Part shown: positions 1 through 7,553 of the stretch, piece by piece
How positions within the stretch are numbered: position 1 is the first letter of the stretch
Layout of the letters: every line of letters starts with the position of its first letter
Source: Bacillota bacterium
Lineage (GTDB): Bacteria > Bacillota > Bacilli > Bacillales_B > DSM-18226
Assembly: GCA_030705665.1 (NCBI GenBank)
Contig: JAUZQA010000028.1
Location: 1-15,126 of the forward strand
Length of the DNA stretch: 15,126 nt
Reading direction: 5' to 3'
The notes under the pieces: model-generated
Database searches by the model: none
What the model was told of the DNA's origin: nothing
The model's input: the letters and a program-made list of their open reading frames with translations, nothing else
Program-made: the position numbers and the translations under genes

Positions 1-768
1 CCAAATAATAAAATACTTTGAATTATACCAATCTCCACTTTCTGGCACATCCGTTTGGTCACCCCAAACCTGAGGTGAGGCCGGAGGCAAATCAGCATAC
101 CAATCATAAAAACTTAATATGGTACCGCCAATTAACGATAAAAATCTTGCACCACCTGCGTAGCTAACCATTGACATTGCTGGTATTGGACTGAAACCCA
201 CAACTCTGTCAGGCCCATATTTCTTGATTGTATAAATTGAGGCAGCGGCAATCATTTGACAAACCTCTTTCCAGGATCCGCGCACAAACCCGCCTTTGCC
301 TCTCGCTTTAACATATTGCTCACGTTTTTTGGGGTCGGTCACAATATTTTCCCATGCTTTAACTGGATTTTCCGCTCTTTCTAGTTCATCTTTCCATAAA
401 GCATAAAGATCCCCCCGTACATACGGATATTTCACACGTGTAGGACTATATGTATACCATGAAAAACTGGCCCCTCGAGGGCATCCCCTTGGTTCATATT
501 CAGGAAAATCATCACCAGTTGAAGGATAATCAGTTTGCTGGGTTTCCCAAGTGATAATTCCACCCTTCACGTGGATTTTCCAGCTGCAAGAGCCTGTACA
601 GTTTACTCCATGCGTGGAGCGGACTACTTTGTCATGACCCCAACGATTTCTGTAAACAGATTCCCAATCACGAGGACGCGGATTTTCCTCTGTCCATCCA
701 TCATTAATACGTTCTCCCCTCACCAAGTGTTTTAGGGAATGCAATAAATTATTTTTGCCCTTTTCCAT
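1..768 (-). CDS. narG: Respiratory nitrate reductase alpha subunit NarG, N-terminal 256 residues (cut by window edge)
   Basis: Catalytic Mo-bisMGD subunit of the membrane-bound quinol:nitrate oxidoreductase NarGHI, which reduces nitrate to nitrite at the cytoplasmic face. I translated the minus strand. The N-terminal [4Fe-4S] (FS0) ligand set is visible as H53-x3-C57-x3-C61 and C96 (STHGVNCTGSCSWK and EPRGCPRG). The conserved GPDRVVGFSPIPAMSMVSYA and SFYDWYADLPPASP segments follow; the latter (residues 219-232) contains the Asp region that ligates molybdenum in E. coli NarG. The start is the ATG at 768, about 5 bases after a strong AAGGGGTGAT site (773-782). This start lies inside the 3' end of the preceding small gene, with a 20-base overlap. 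The remaining roughly 970 residues, and presumably narHJI, lie beyond base 1. No frameshift is seen in the visible part. Confidence 0.97.
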   Translation of the reverse strand, partial: MEKGKNNLLHSLKHLVRGERINDGWTEENPRPRDWESVYRNRWGHDKVVRSTHGVNCTGSCSWKIHVKGGIITWETQQTDYPSTGDDFPEYEPRGCPRGASFSWYTYSPTRVKYPYVRGDLYALWKDELERAENPVKAWENIVTDPKKREQYVKARGKGGFVRGSWKEVCQMIAAASIYTIKKYGPDRVVGFSPIPAMSMVSYAGGARFLSLIGGTILSFYDWYADLPPASPQVWGDQTDVPESGDWYNSKYFIIW

Positions 769-1045
769 TTATATCACCCCTTCTTTCTACAAATTCACCC
801 AATGGATTGAAATTCTCTCCTAGTATTCGAAATGATCTCTCTCCAGCACTTAATTCCTCTACAAATACGTCCCAGCTAACAGCATTTGCTGCAGCTAAAA
901 TAAGATGCTGCAATGTATTCATATCGTCAATTTCATAGATTCTCTCTATTATTGCCCCATTAATACCCCCGAATCTCATTTGTAATACATTTATTAAATC
1001 TTCCCGATCATCAACTAGAAACGCATCGGATTCAAATGAAAACAA
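749..1045 (-). CDS. Unrecognised 98-aa acidic protein overlapping narG
   Basis: No confident family. The protein is acidic and mostly helical in appearance, with an N-terminal block (residues 8-45: DAFLVDDREDLINVLQMRFG, then IERIYEIDDMNTL) and a second helix with LILAAANAVSWDVFVEEL. The pattern RFG-x-I...I-x-x-I-x-D-x-x-x-L-x-x-L...A...S-W-x-x-F loosely recalls the C-terminal helical segment of Rpn/DUF4351-type proteins; that is only an impression. No Cys or His cluster suggests metal binding. The start is TTG at 1045, with AAGGGG about 10 bases upstream; no in-frame ATG or GTG gives a comparable site. It begins 17 bases after the preceding gene's stop. Its last six codons overlap narG, and the narG ribosome binding site lies inside its coding sequence, so translation of narG is probably coupled to it. 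A role in nitrate reductase expression or assembly is inferred from position only. Confidence 0.8.
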   Translation of the reverse strand: MFSFESDAFLVDDREDLINVLQMRFGGINGAIIERIYEIDDMNTLQHLILAAANAVSWDVFVEELSAGERSFRILGENFNPLGEFVERRGDINGKGQK

Positions 1046-1062
1046 TCCCTTACAACCCCTTT

Positions 1063-1359
1063 TTAAAGCTTGATCATTTTATAATAATCAGCAATTAAAA
1101 TAGACTTACATTTTTCTGCCGCTTCTTCAAAGAATTGAATGATCTTATTATCTGGATTTTCAGCCTGTTTACAGCTGACATAGGTGGAAACAAACATAGA
1201 AAAATCAGAAGAAAACCTTAAGGTAACATTCATTCCCTGGTTAATTTTTAGCACATATGCCTGCACCTCATAGGAATGGATGTGGTGATTTGAAAAGACT
1301 TCAATCATTTTCTTGTACAATTGCGGTGCAGCAAAACGTAATAACCGTTCCTCCAGCAT
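1063..1359 (-). CDS. Unrecognised 98-aa protein of the narG leader cluster
   Basis: I do not recognise a family. The sequence reads as alpha/beta: an N-terminal helix (LEERLLRFAAPQLYKKMIEVF), a likely beta stretch (HSYEVQAYVLKINQGMNVTLRFSSDFSMFVSTYVSC), and a C-terminal helix (KIIQFFEEAAEKCKSILIADYYKMIK). There are two Cys and several His but no recognisable metal motif, and no signal peptide or membrane segment. An upstream ATG at 1377 gives 104 residues but has only a weak AGAAAG ahead of it. The ATG at 1359 (MLEERLL) has a strong AAGGTGGT site (1366-1373) at ideal spacing and is preferred. The gene follows the hemerythrin gene's stop closely and precedes the 98-aa gene by 17 bases, so the three genes and narG look like one operon. 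Confidence 0.8.
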   Translation of the reverse strand: MLEERLLRFAAPQLYKKMIEVFSNHHIHSYEVQAYVLKINQGMNVTLRFSSDFSMFVSTYVSCKQAENPDNKIIQFFEEAAEKCKSILIADYYKMIKL

Positions 1360-1365
1360 TTCCAT

Positions 1366-1373
1366 ACCACCTT
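1366..1373 (-). promoter_or_regulatory. Ribosome binding site deciding the start at 1359
   Basis: AAGGTGGT on the minus strand lies inside the first codons of the longer 1377-start reading frame, 6-7 bases from the ATG at 1359. It directly abuts the ATG at 1363-1365, too close for use. It therefore favours the 98-residue form over the 104-residue form. Confidence 0.6.
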
Positions 1374-1383
1374 CCATTTCTTT

Positions 1384-1815
1384 CTATTTGGTATCATTCG
1401 TATTATTTAGGAGTTTATTCATTTCATCTTCGTTATGAATAGAATCTATAACAATAAGAGATTCCATTAATGACAACGTCCATTCATTCACTTCATTTTT
1501 TGATAACTGTACTTTTATTTGCTCAACAATTCGGCGCATCAAATCATGATCTCGAGTAAGTTGTATTATAAGATGATGTAACTTCGGATTCTCTTTGACC
1601 ATTTCGGTATATAAACCTTCTTCTTCTGCTTCTGCATGTTTAAGTGTTCGTGATTCCCATTGCTCCACCAGTACTTCAGCAACTTGGAAGGCCTTTTCTT
1701 TTTGTTCCTTCTGTAAACACAAACGAAATAATTCATTTAATTCTTTTGCTTCATTTAACGCTGCCTCATGAATTGAATTATGCGCATCCTGTTTCTTCAA
1801 ACTAGGTCCAGACAA
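1384..1815 (-). CDS. Hemerythrin-like (HHE) di-iron domain protein, first gene of the narG leader cluster
   Basis: A 143-residue, all-helical, soluble protein with the ligand pattern of HHE cation-binding/hemerythrin-like domains: H16 in an N-terminal helix, H60-x3-E64 (KHAEAEE), H90 (LTRDHD) and H127-x3-E131 (IHNEDE). Proteins of this type bind non-haem di-iron and are known to act as O2 or NO sensors, carriers, or in repair of nitrosatively damaged Fe-S clusters (YtfE/ScdA/DnrN). It lacks the N-terminal ScdA domain, so it is not a full-length ScdA. The start is TTG at 1815, six bases after a GGAAGGG site. As the first gene ahead of two unknown small genes and narG, a role in NO or O2 handling during nitrate respiration is plausible but inferred. 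The His/Glu motif supports the family well; the exact function is open. Confidence 0.85.
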   Translation of the reverse strand: MSGPSLKKQDAHNSIHEAALNEAKELNELFRLCLQKEQKEKAFQVAEVLVEQWESRTLKHAEAEEEGLYTEMVKENPKLHHLIIQLTRDHDLMRRIVEQIKVQLSKNEVNEWTLSLMESLIVIDSIHNEDEMNKLLNNTNDTK

Positions 1816-1861
1816 TGACGTCCCTTCCTTTCTTCCGCTTTTATCGTTTCCTAAACATTGG

Positions 1862-1901
1862 AATATTATTTAAATATAACAATACCGTTAGAAATAATAT
1901 T
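1862..1901. repeat. Nested inverted repeat upstream of the narG leader cluster
   Basis: Perfect 10-bp arms AATATTATTT (1862-1871) and AAATAATATT (1892-1901) flank a 20-base centre that itself contains a smaller inverted repeat, TAAC-N6-GTTA. On the minus strand the segment includes an extended -10-like TGTTATATT (1873-1881) with no good -35, about 50 bases ahead of the TTG start. It could be an operator or activator site over a promoter, or a 5'-leader hairpin. No canonical FNR box (TGTGA-N6-TCACA) was seen in 1816-2131. Confidence 0.4.
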
Positions 1902-1911
1902 AATCTTTTCC

Positions 1912-1935
1912 AATAGGCTTATTTCTAAACCTATT
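1912..1935 (-). other. Ten-bp hairpin with GAAA loop, minus strand
   Basis: Read on the minus strand, AATAGGTTTA and TAAGCCTATT pair over ten positions (one G-U) around a GAAA tetraloop. On the plus strand the same position is a C/A mismatch, so the fold favours minus-strand RNA. There is no T tract after it, so it is not a normal terminator. It may sit in the 5' leader of the nar cluster transcript or just upstream of its promoter. Confidence 0.35.
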
Positions 1936-2069
1936 CTGGCCGATATAAAGATGAATGAACTAGGCTTCCTTTCTAGAGTCAGTTTTTTTCATAGTAAAAT
2001 CTATTGCATCAGGCATTCCACCCAATAAATACATTTGTCCTCTACAGGAAGAATAACACTTGATTCTTT

Positions 2070-2097
2070 TTGACTTTTGCGTAATAATAGATACAAA
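2070..2097 (+). promoter_or_regulatory. Candidate sigma-A promoter of thrD
   Basis: TTGACT (2070-2075) and TACAAA (2092-2097) are separated by 16 bases, about 35 bases ahead of the start codon. No lysine riboswitch or T-box structure fits in the short leader. Confidence 0.4.
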
Positions 2098-2131
2098 ATT
2101 TGAGAATTATAATTGATCAGGAGATGTTAGG

Positions 2132-3493
2132 ATGAAGGTAGTAAAATTTGGGGGTTCTTCTTTAGCCTCTGGTGAACAATTAGATAAAGTATTTAAAATC
2201 GTTATGTCAGACTCAGAACGAAAAGTTGTTGTTGTTTCAGCACCAGGAAAAAGATTTTCAGATGACATCAAAGTGACTGATTTGTTAATTGCACTTGCAG
2301 AAAAAGCTCTTTCTTCTAGTAATACAGATACAGAATTAAATGCTTTACTAGAGAGGTATAACAATATTGCCAAAGAGGTAAACCTTTCTCCTAACATAAT
2401 TGATATAATTCGAGAGGATTTACTTAATCGGATAAAGGCTGATAAAACGAATGAAGCGCAGTATATCGACCTATTAAAAGCTAGTGGTGAGGATAATAAC
2501 GCGAAGCTGGTAGCTGCTTATTTTCAAAACAAAGGCGTTGAGGCTAGCTATGTAGACCCGAAAGAAGCAGGACTGCTTGTTACAAATGAACCTGGTAATG
2601 CCCAAGTGTTACCAGATTCATATAATCGTCTTTACCAGCTTCGTGAAAAATCAGGAATTTTAATCTTCCCTGGATTTTTTGGGTATAACGAAAATGGAGA
2701 AGTTGTAACTTTTTCAAGGAGCGGCTCAGATATAACTGGTTCAATTTTAGCAAATGGAGTAAAAGCTGATTTGTATGAAAACTTTTCAGATGTAGATGCA
2801 GTGTATTCAGTTAACCCCAATATAATCAAAAATCCAAATGAAATTCGTGAAATCACCTTTAGAGAAATGAGAGAACTTGCCTATGGCGGTTTTTCTGTAT
2901 TTCATGATGAGGCCCTTTATCCTGCTTTTCTTGCAGGAATCCCTGTTAATGTGAAAAATACAAATAATCCTGCAGCACCCGGGACTTTAATCGTGAAACA
3001 CCGAACAAATCAAAACGGCCCTGTTATTGGAATATCCAGTGAAAAAGGATTTTGCAATATTTATGTTCGTAAATATTTGATGAACAGAGAAATCGGCTTT
3101 GGAAGCAGGTTATTAAAGATATTAGAAGATTACGGTTTATCCTATGAGCATACTCCTTCAGGAATTGATGATCTATCTGTCATTTTACGTCATAGTCAAA
3201 TGGACCAAGATATGGAACAAGAAATCATCAGCCGCATTAAACATGAGCTTAGGGCGGACGAGGTACATGTAATTCCAAATATCGCCTTAATTATGGTAGT
3301 TGGTGAAGGAATGCGTCATAATATTGGAACAATGGCAAGAGCATCTAAAGCGTTAGCGCAAAGCTCGATTAATATTGAAATGATTAACCAAGGTTCCTCT
3401 GAAGTAAGCATGATGTTTGGGGTAAAAGAAAAAGAGGAGAAAAAAGCAGTTCAAGCACTTTACGAAGAATTTTTTGTTGGTGTAATGGTTTAA
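2132..3493 (+). CDS. thrD: Aspartate kinase, ThrD/YclM type (aspartokinase III)
   Basis: Phosphorylates L-aspartate to 4-phospho-L-aspartate, the first step to lysine, threonine, methionine and diaminopimelate. The 453-residue protein matches the single-chain YclM/ThrD aspartokinase of Bacillus in length and throughout its sequence. It shows the N-terminal kinase motif VKFGGSSLA (residues 4-12), SGEDNNAK and TNEPGNAQVLP in the catalytic domain, TFSRSGSDITGS, and a C-terminal ACT regulatory region ending INQGSSEVSMMFGV. In B. subtilis this isozyme responds to lysine plus threonine; the same is expected here but not shown. The start ATG has AGGAG eight bases upstream. The gene stands alone between its own promoter and a strong terminator, and is divergent from the nar leader cluster. 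Confidence 0.96.
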   Translation: MKVVKFGGSSLASGEQLDKVFKIVMSDSERKVVVVSAPGKRFSDDIKVTDLLIALAEKALSSSNTDTELNALLERYNNIAKEVNLSPNIIDIIREDLLNRIKADKTNEAQYIDLLKASGEDNNAKLVAAYFQNKGVEASYVDPKEAGLLVTNEPGNAQVLPDSYNRLYQLREKSGILIFPGFFGYNENGEVVTFSRSGSDITGSILANGVKADLYENFSDVDAVYSVNPNIIKNPNEIREITFREMRELAYGGFSVFHDEALYPAFLAGIPVNVKNTNNPAAPGTLIVKHRTNQNGPVIGISSEKGFCNIYVRKYLMNREIGFGSRLLKILEDYGLSYEHTPSGIDDLSVILRHSQMDQDMEQEIISRIKHELRADEVHVIPNIALIMVVGEGMRHNIGTMARASKALAQSSINIEMINQGSSEVSMMFGVKEKEEKKAVQALYEEFFVGVMV

Positions 3494-3513
3494 ACTATTT
3501 TCAAATACCATTG

Positions 3514-3549
3514 ATAAAAGGGCTAGCCGTGAATGGCAAGCCCTTTTAT
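3514..3549 (+). terminator. Rho-independent terminator of thrD
   Basis: A long stem (AUAAAAGGGCU paired with AGCCCUUUUAU, then GCC with GGC across one A/A mismatch, loop GTGAAT) is followed by TATTATTTT. The A-rich 5' side may let it work in both directions. Confidence 0.85.
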
Positions 3550-3711
3550 TATTTTACAGATCTATAGGTTTTTTATTTTTATGAAAAAAATATGTTCGTT
3601 CGGGATGCACAAAGTATTGAAAAAACGAAATGAAAGAGTTCCATATTAAACAGGTGATGGGAAATGGACTTTTCTAGTGGTTATGTACCGATTGGAATCA
3701 TCAAGCTTAGA

Positions 3712-3846
3712 TTAATTTATAGATGTTGTGCAGTTTTTGCTTTGATTTAATGATAAAAGGTATTTTGATTTTGGTTTGGTTAAACTCGCTTTAATTCCTG
3801 CTTTTTTCAGTTTAACAACTAGCTCAGAAATTTGTTTTTTAGCCAT
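3712..3846 (-). CDS. Unrecognised 44-aa basic small protein
   Basis: A short minus-strand reading frame encoding MAKKQISELVVKLKKAGIKA..., ending in SIN. It is strongly basic (about ten Lys, no Arg) and has an amphipathic N-terminal helix, a Ser/Lys-rich middle and one Cys near the end. There is no signal peptide or membrane span. The start is well supported: AAGGTGG sits five bases ahead of the ATG at 3846. It is divergent from ykpA and converges with thrD. Size and charge resemble small spore or nucleic-acid-binding proteins, but no family is recognised. A 24-bp palindrome lies 42 bases upstream. It could be a non-conserved spurious frame; the ribosome binding site argues against that. Confidence 0.5.
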   Translation of the reverse strand: MAKKQISELVVKLKKAGIKASLTKPKSKYLLSLNQSKNCTTSIN

Positions 3847-3887
3847 TTATTCCACCTTCTCTTTATTCTCTTATCTAACAACATTCT

Positions 3888-3911
3888 ACACTATATTTAT
3901 GAATAAAGTGT
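3888..3911. repeat. 24-bp imperfect palindrome upstream of the 44-aa gene
   Basis: Arms ACACTATATT and AATAAAGTGT (one mismatch per arm pair) meet around a TATG centre. It lies 42-65 bases upstream of the small basic gene and about 45 bases before the ykpA -35 box. It has the size and symmetry of a dimeric repressor operator; the regulator is unknown. Confidence 0.35.
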
Positions 3912-3953
3912 GAAATTTTATAAATTTTTCTTTGAATAATCCAATTTTAATTC

Positions 3954-3982
3954 TTGACATTTAATCATTTTATCTGTAAATT
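3954..3982 (+). promoter_or_regulatory. Candidate distal sigma-A promoter of ykpA
   Basis: A perfect TTGACA (3954-3959) is followed after exactly 17 bases by TAAATT (3977-3982). It would give a leader of about 125 bases before the ykpA start. Confidence 0.5.
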
Positions 3983-4071
3983 TTAAGTTTAGGCATAATT
4001 TATTTTTCTGATTTTTTGCGTATTCGAAGATAACCGCGTCGTAAAAAGAATTCGCCCTTTCCTTTATTAAA

Positions 4072-5732
<1,661 letters not shown>

Positions 5733-5740
5733 TAACCAAG

Positions 5741-5774
5741 AGGCATAACGAGGTACTCCGTTATGCCTTTTTTT
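5741..5774 (+). terminator. Rho-independent terminator of ykpA
   Basis: AGGCATAACG and CGTTATGCCT form a perfect 10-bp stem with an 8-base loop, followed by seven T. The convergent small gene at 5809-5946 may share it, although the opposite strand has only a weak T-rich tail. Confidence 0.9.
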
Positions 5775-5808
5775 CCATTTCAAAGCTCAATAGGTGCTTT
5801 CTCGATTC

Positions 5809-5946
5809 TTATTTGCTGTGTTGTTTTTGTTTTTTATTTGCAGATGACCTCATTTTGCTGCCTGTTTCTGTTGTTGTTGTCCCCTGACCTTCTACCTGTT
5901 GAGAAGATAAACCAATTGTAGATGGATCTGCTTTACGTTTTCCCAT
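5809..5946 (-). CDS. Small hydrophilic 45-aa protein, YuzL-like
   Basis: A minus-strand gene encoding MGKRKADPSTIGLSSQQVEG..., then a Thr-rich GTTTTETGSK stretch and a Lys/Gln-rich tail ending HSK. It is basic, very hydrophilic and probably disordered. The N-terminal K-R-K-x-D-P-S-x-x-G-L-S pattern resembles the short YuzL-like proteins of spore-forming Bacilli, whose function is unknown; this is from memory and tentative. The start is strongly supported by ACGGAGGTG about five bases before the ATG at 5946. It is divergent from ykuS (113 bases between starts) and convergent with ykpA. A TATAAT-like -10 lies on the minus strand near 5996-6001. Confidence 0.7.
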   Translation of the reverse strand: MGKRKADPSTIGLSSQQVEGQGTTTTETGSKMRSSANKKQKQHSK

Positions 5947-6059
5947 AATTACACCTCCGTATAATAGCTTTAGAATTCAGGAAGCATCTTATACGATTAT
6001 ACTTAAGAATATTTGGGATATAACTGTGGCAAATTAATATCAGGAGGAGGTGTTTTTGG

Positions 6060-6302
6060 ATGGCAAAGGTTGGAGTAGAACAATCTCTTACAAATGTACA
6101 ACAGGCTCTTCGGGAAAAAGGATATGATGTAGTTCAGTTAAAGCAGGAATCCGACGCAAAAGGCTGCGATTGCTGTGTAGTCACCGGACTTGATTCGAAC
6201 GTAATGGGTATACAGGATACTTCCACGAAAGGATCCGTCATCGATGCGAACGGGATGTCCGCAGATGAGGTATGCCAAGAGGTTGAAAGCAGAATTAGAT
6301 AA
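6060..6302 (+). CDS. ykuS: YkuS family protein (UPF0180), function unknown
   Basis: An 80-residue soluble protein with the family's characteristic core [28 protein letters not shown], including the CDCC cysteine cluster (residues 35-38), and an N-terminal [10 protein letters not shown]. Length equals the Bacillus YkuS proteins. Biochemical function is not known; the clustered cysteines suggest redox or metal chemistry, which is inference only. A very strong AGGAGGAGGTG site lies seven bases before the ATG. It is a single gene closed by its own terminator, divergent from the YuzL-like gene. Confidence 0.93.
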   Translation: MAKVGVEQSLTNVQQALREKGYDVVQLKQESDAKGCDCCVVTGLDSNVMGIQDTSTKGSVIDANGMSADEVCQEVESRIR

Positions 6303-6310
6303 GTTATTTT

Positions 6311-6345
6311 AAGACTAAAGGTACATCTCCCCTTTAGTCTTTTTT
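6311..6345 (+). terminator. Rho-independent terminator of ykuS
   Basis: AAGACTAAAGG and CCTTTAGTCTT form a perfect 11-bp stem with a 9-base loop and a T6 tail. It touches the stop codon of the convergent gene ending at 6344. The opposite strand has AAAATAACTT after the stem, so it is at best a weak terminator for that gene. Confidence 0.88.
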
Positions 6346-6763
6346 AATCATCTCGATTTGCATAAATATTCACTTTAGGCCCAACTTTAGTCCCTTCTGA
6401 GTTTTTAGTTTTGTCCATTTTCTTATTCCTTAAAGTTTGCTTGTTTTCCTCTTCATTTGGCTTAGGAATAAACTCGCTTCCATATGTTGCTCCAATATTC
6501 AATTTTCCTTTTAATTCTTTAATCCCTAACTGACCAAAATTATTATTTAATTCATATTTATCAAGTACGATTTTGTCTATATGGATTTTTTCGATAATAA
6601 TCGGTGGGTCTTTTGGTTCTGTTGGCTCCTGCTTCTCCATTTTGATTTTAGCAACTGTGCCCTTTAATTCTTCAATATTTGTTTCTAGAAGGGAAATCTT
6701 TTTCTTCAATTCTTTTTCATAATCATCTTTACTGAATATGTGGAATAAATCTTTTAATGACAT
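6344..6763 (-). CDS. Small coiled-coil protein resembling the spore germination protein GerPC
   Basis: A 139-residue hydrophilic protein. Residues 15-43 (DYEKELKKKISLLETNIEELKGTVAKIK) form a likely coiled coil, followed by a Pro/Glu-rich linker and a conserved-looking block at 55-95 (IIIEKIHIDKIVLDKYELNN, then FGQLGIKELKGKLNIGATYG). The layout coiled coil, then IEKI..., then F-x-Q-L-x-I-x-x-L-x-G-x-L-N-I-G matches the GerPC core. GerPC acts in permeability of the spore coat and outer layers to germinants. This protein is shorter than typical GerPC (about 200 residues) and is not in a gerPABCDEF operon, so it is a paralogue-like relative rather than GerPC itself. The C-terminal 40 residues are Lys/Asn-rich. 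AAGGGGCG lies about eight bases before the ATG. It follows the Hsp20-like gene in the same direction by 88 bases. Confidence 0.7.
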   Translation of the reverse strand: MSLKDLFHIFSKDDYEKELKKKISLLETNIEELKGTVAKIKMEKQEPTEPKDPPIIIEKIHIDKIVLDKYELNNNFGQLGIKELKGKLNIGATYGSEFIPKPNEEENKQTLRNKKMDKTKNSEGTKVGPKVNIYANRDD

Positions 6764-6851
6764 TCAGTAAACGCCCCTTATTTTCGCCTTTTTAATCTAT
6801 TTATATGGAAATGTTGGTATTAACATGTCCATTTAGAAGCCTGTTCTTCCT

Positions 6852-7343
6852 TTATTCATCAATCGGGACAATCTCTACTCTTGAATATGCTCGAGGATAG
6901 CTGACAATCAAGAGACCATTCCAATACCTTGCGTTTAATTGATTGGGAGAAATTGTGTCCGGTAATTTAATTTGTCTTTGAAATTCTCCAGTAAACCTCT
7001 CCGAGTATGTTCTTTTTAAATGAGAATAGATGGGGTTGTTTATTCCTTTTACTGTTAAAACATCTCCAGCTATCCCCAGCTCGATATCCTCTTTTTTTAA
7101 TCCTGGAAGTTCAATAATAACATTTACCTCTTGTTCTCCCTCTAACAGTTCAATAATAGGATACACCTGGGATGGCTGCTGTTTTTCGCGTGGGTCTCCC
7201 TTTGAAGATTCAGAAGACGTTTTAAATGGCTGCTCATCAAGAAATTGTTTGGCGAAGTCCTGGTCAAAAATATTATTCCAAAACTCACCACCCTGCATAT
7301 TTTGGGCAACTTCCATCCATTGTTTCAATTTTTCTATATCCAT
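6852..7343 (-). CDS. Hsp20/alpha-crystallin family protein, possibly spore-coat associated
   Basis: A 163-residue protein with a variable N-terminus (1-60, including FWNNIFDQDFAKQFLDEQPF) and an alpha-crystallin domain at about 62-155. That domain shows the hallmarks VIIELPGLKKEDIEL (75-89) and the terminal A-x-x-x-x-G-L-L-type motif ARYWNGLLIVSYPR (138-151). The segment after the domain lacks a clear I-x-I/V oligomerisation motif beyond VEIVPI. Small Hsps hold unfolded proteins; in Bacillus several members (CotM, CotP, GerT) are spore coat components. The GerPC-like neighbour favours a spore role, which is inference. The start ATG at 7343 has AAGGGATGTG upstream. No clear promoter class could be assigned in the 210-base gap upstream. 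Confidence 0.85.
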   Translation of the reverse strand: MDIEKLKQWMEVAQNMQGGEFWNNIFDQDFAKQFLDEQPFKTSSESSKGDPREKQQPSQVYPIIELLEGEQEVNVIIELPGLKKEDIELGIAGDVLTVKGINNPIYSHLKRTYSERFTGEFQRQIKLPDTISPNQLNARYWNGLLIVSYPRAYSRVEIVPIDE

Positions 7344-7483
7344 TTATTCACATCCCTTAAACCATAAAAGTCATCAGTATCTTTTAAAAAGAGAGTGATA
7401 AATTTTCATCTATAATAAAATAGAACACTCAATTATGTATATGCATAATGAGCATAATCATATCCTTTACCGATTGTTAAAAA

Positions 7484-7521
7484 ATAAAAACCGTCCAAGT
7501 ATAGATCCTTGAACGGCTTTT
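7484..7521 (-). terminator. Rho-independent terminator of mprF
   Basis: On the minus strand CCGTTCAAG pairs with CTTGGACGG (one G-U) around an 8-base loop, flanked by AAAAG on the 5' side and TTTTTATTTTTT on the 3' side. It lies 33 bases after the mprF stop. Confidence 0.88.
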
Positions 7522-7553
7522 AGCGTTAATATGAACGAGGTAACGGAATTTTA

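Noticed and set aside
535..735. 66-codon plus-strand frame inside the narG region
   Set aside because: It is antisense to the well-conserved narG coding sequence, including its Fe-S motif, and has no ribosome binding site.
1816..2131. Lysine riboswitch or T-box ahead of thrD
   Set aside because: The predicted leader is about 30 bases, too short, and no conserved riboswitch core was seen.
2107..2397. 96-codon minus-strand frame over the 5' end of thrD
   Set aside because: Antisense to a highly conserved aspartokinase N-terminus and low in recognisable features.
3581..3649. 22-codon plus-strand frame starting MKKICSFG after thrD
   Set aside because: No ribosome binding site at useful spacing and no similarity to a leader peptide ahead of a regulated gene.
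6807..6830. Hairpin GGAxATGTT/AACATxTCC between the Hsp20-like and GerPC-like genes
   Set aside because: Mismatched, short and not followed by T on the transcribed strand, so I do not call it a terminator.
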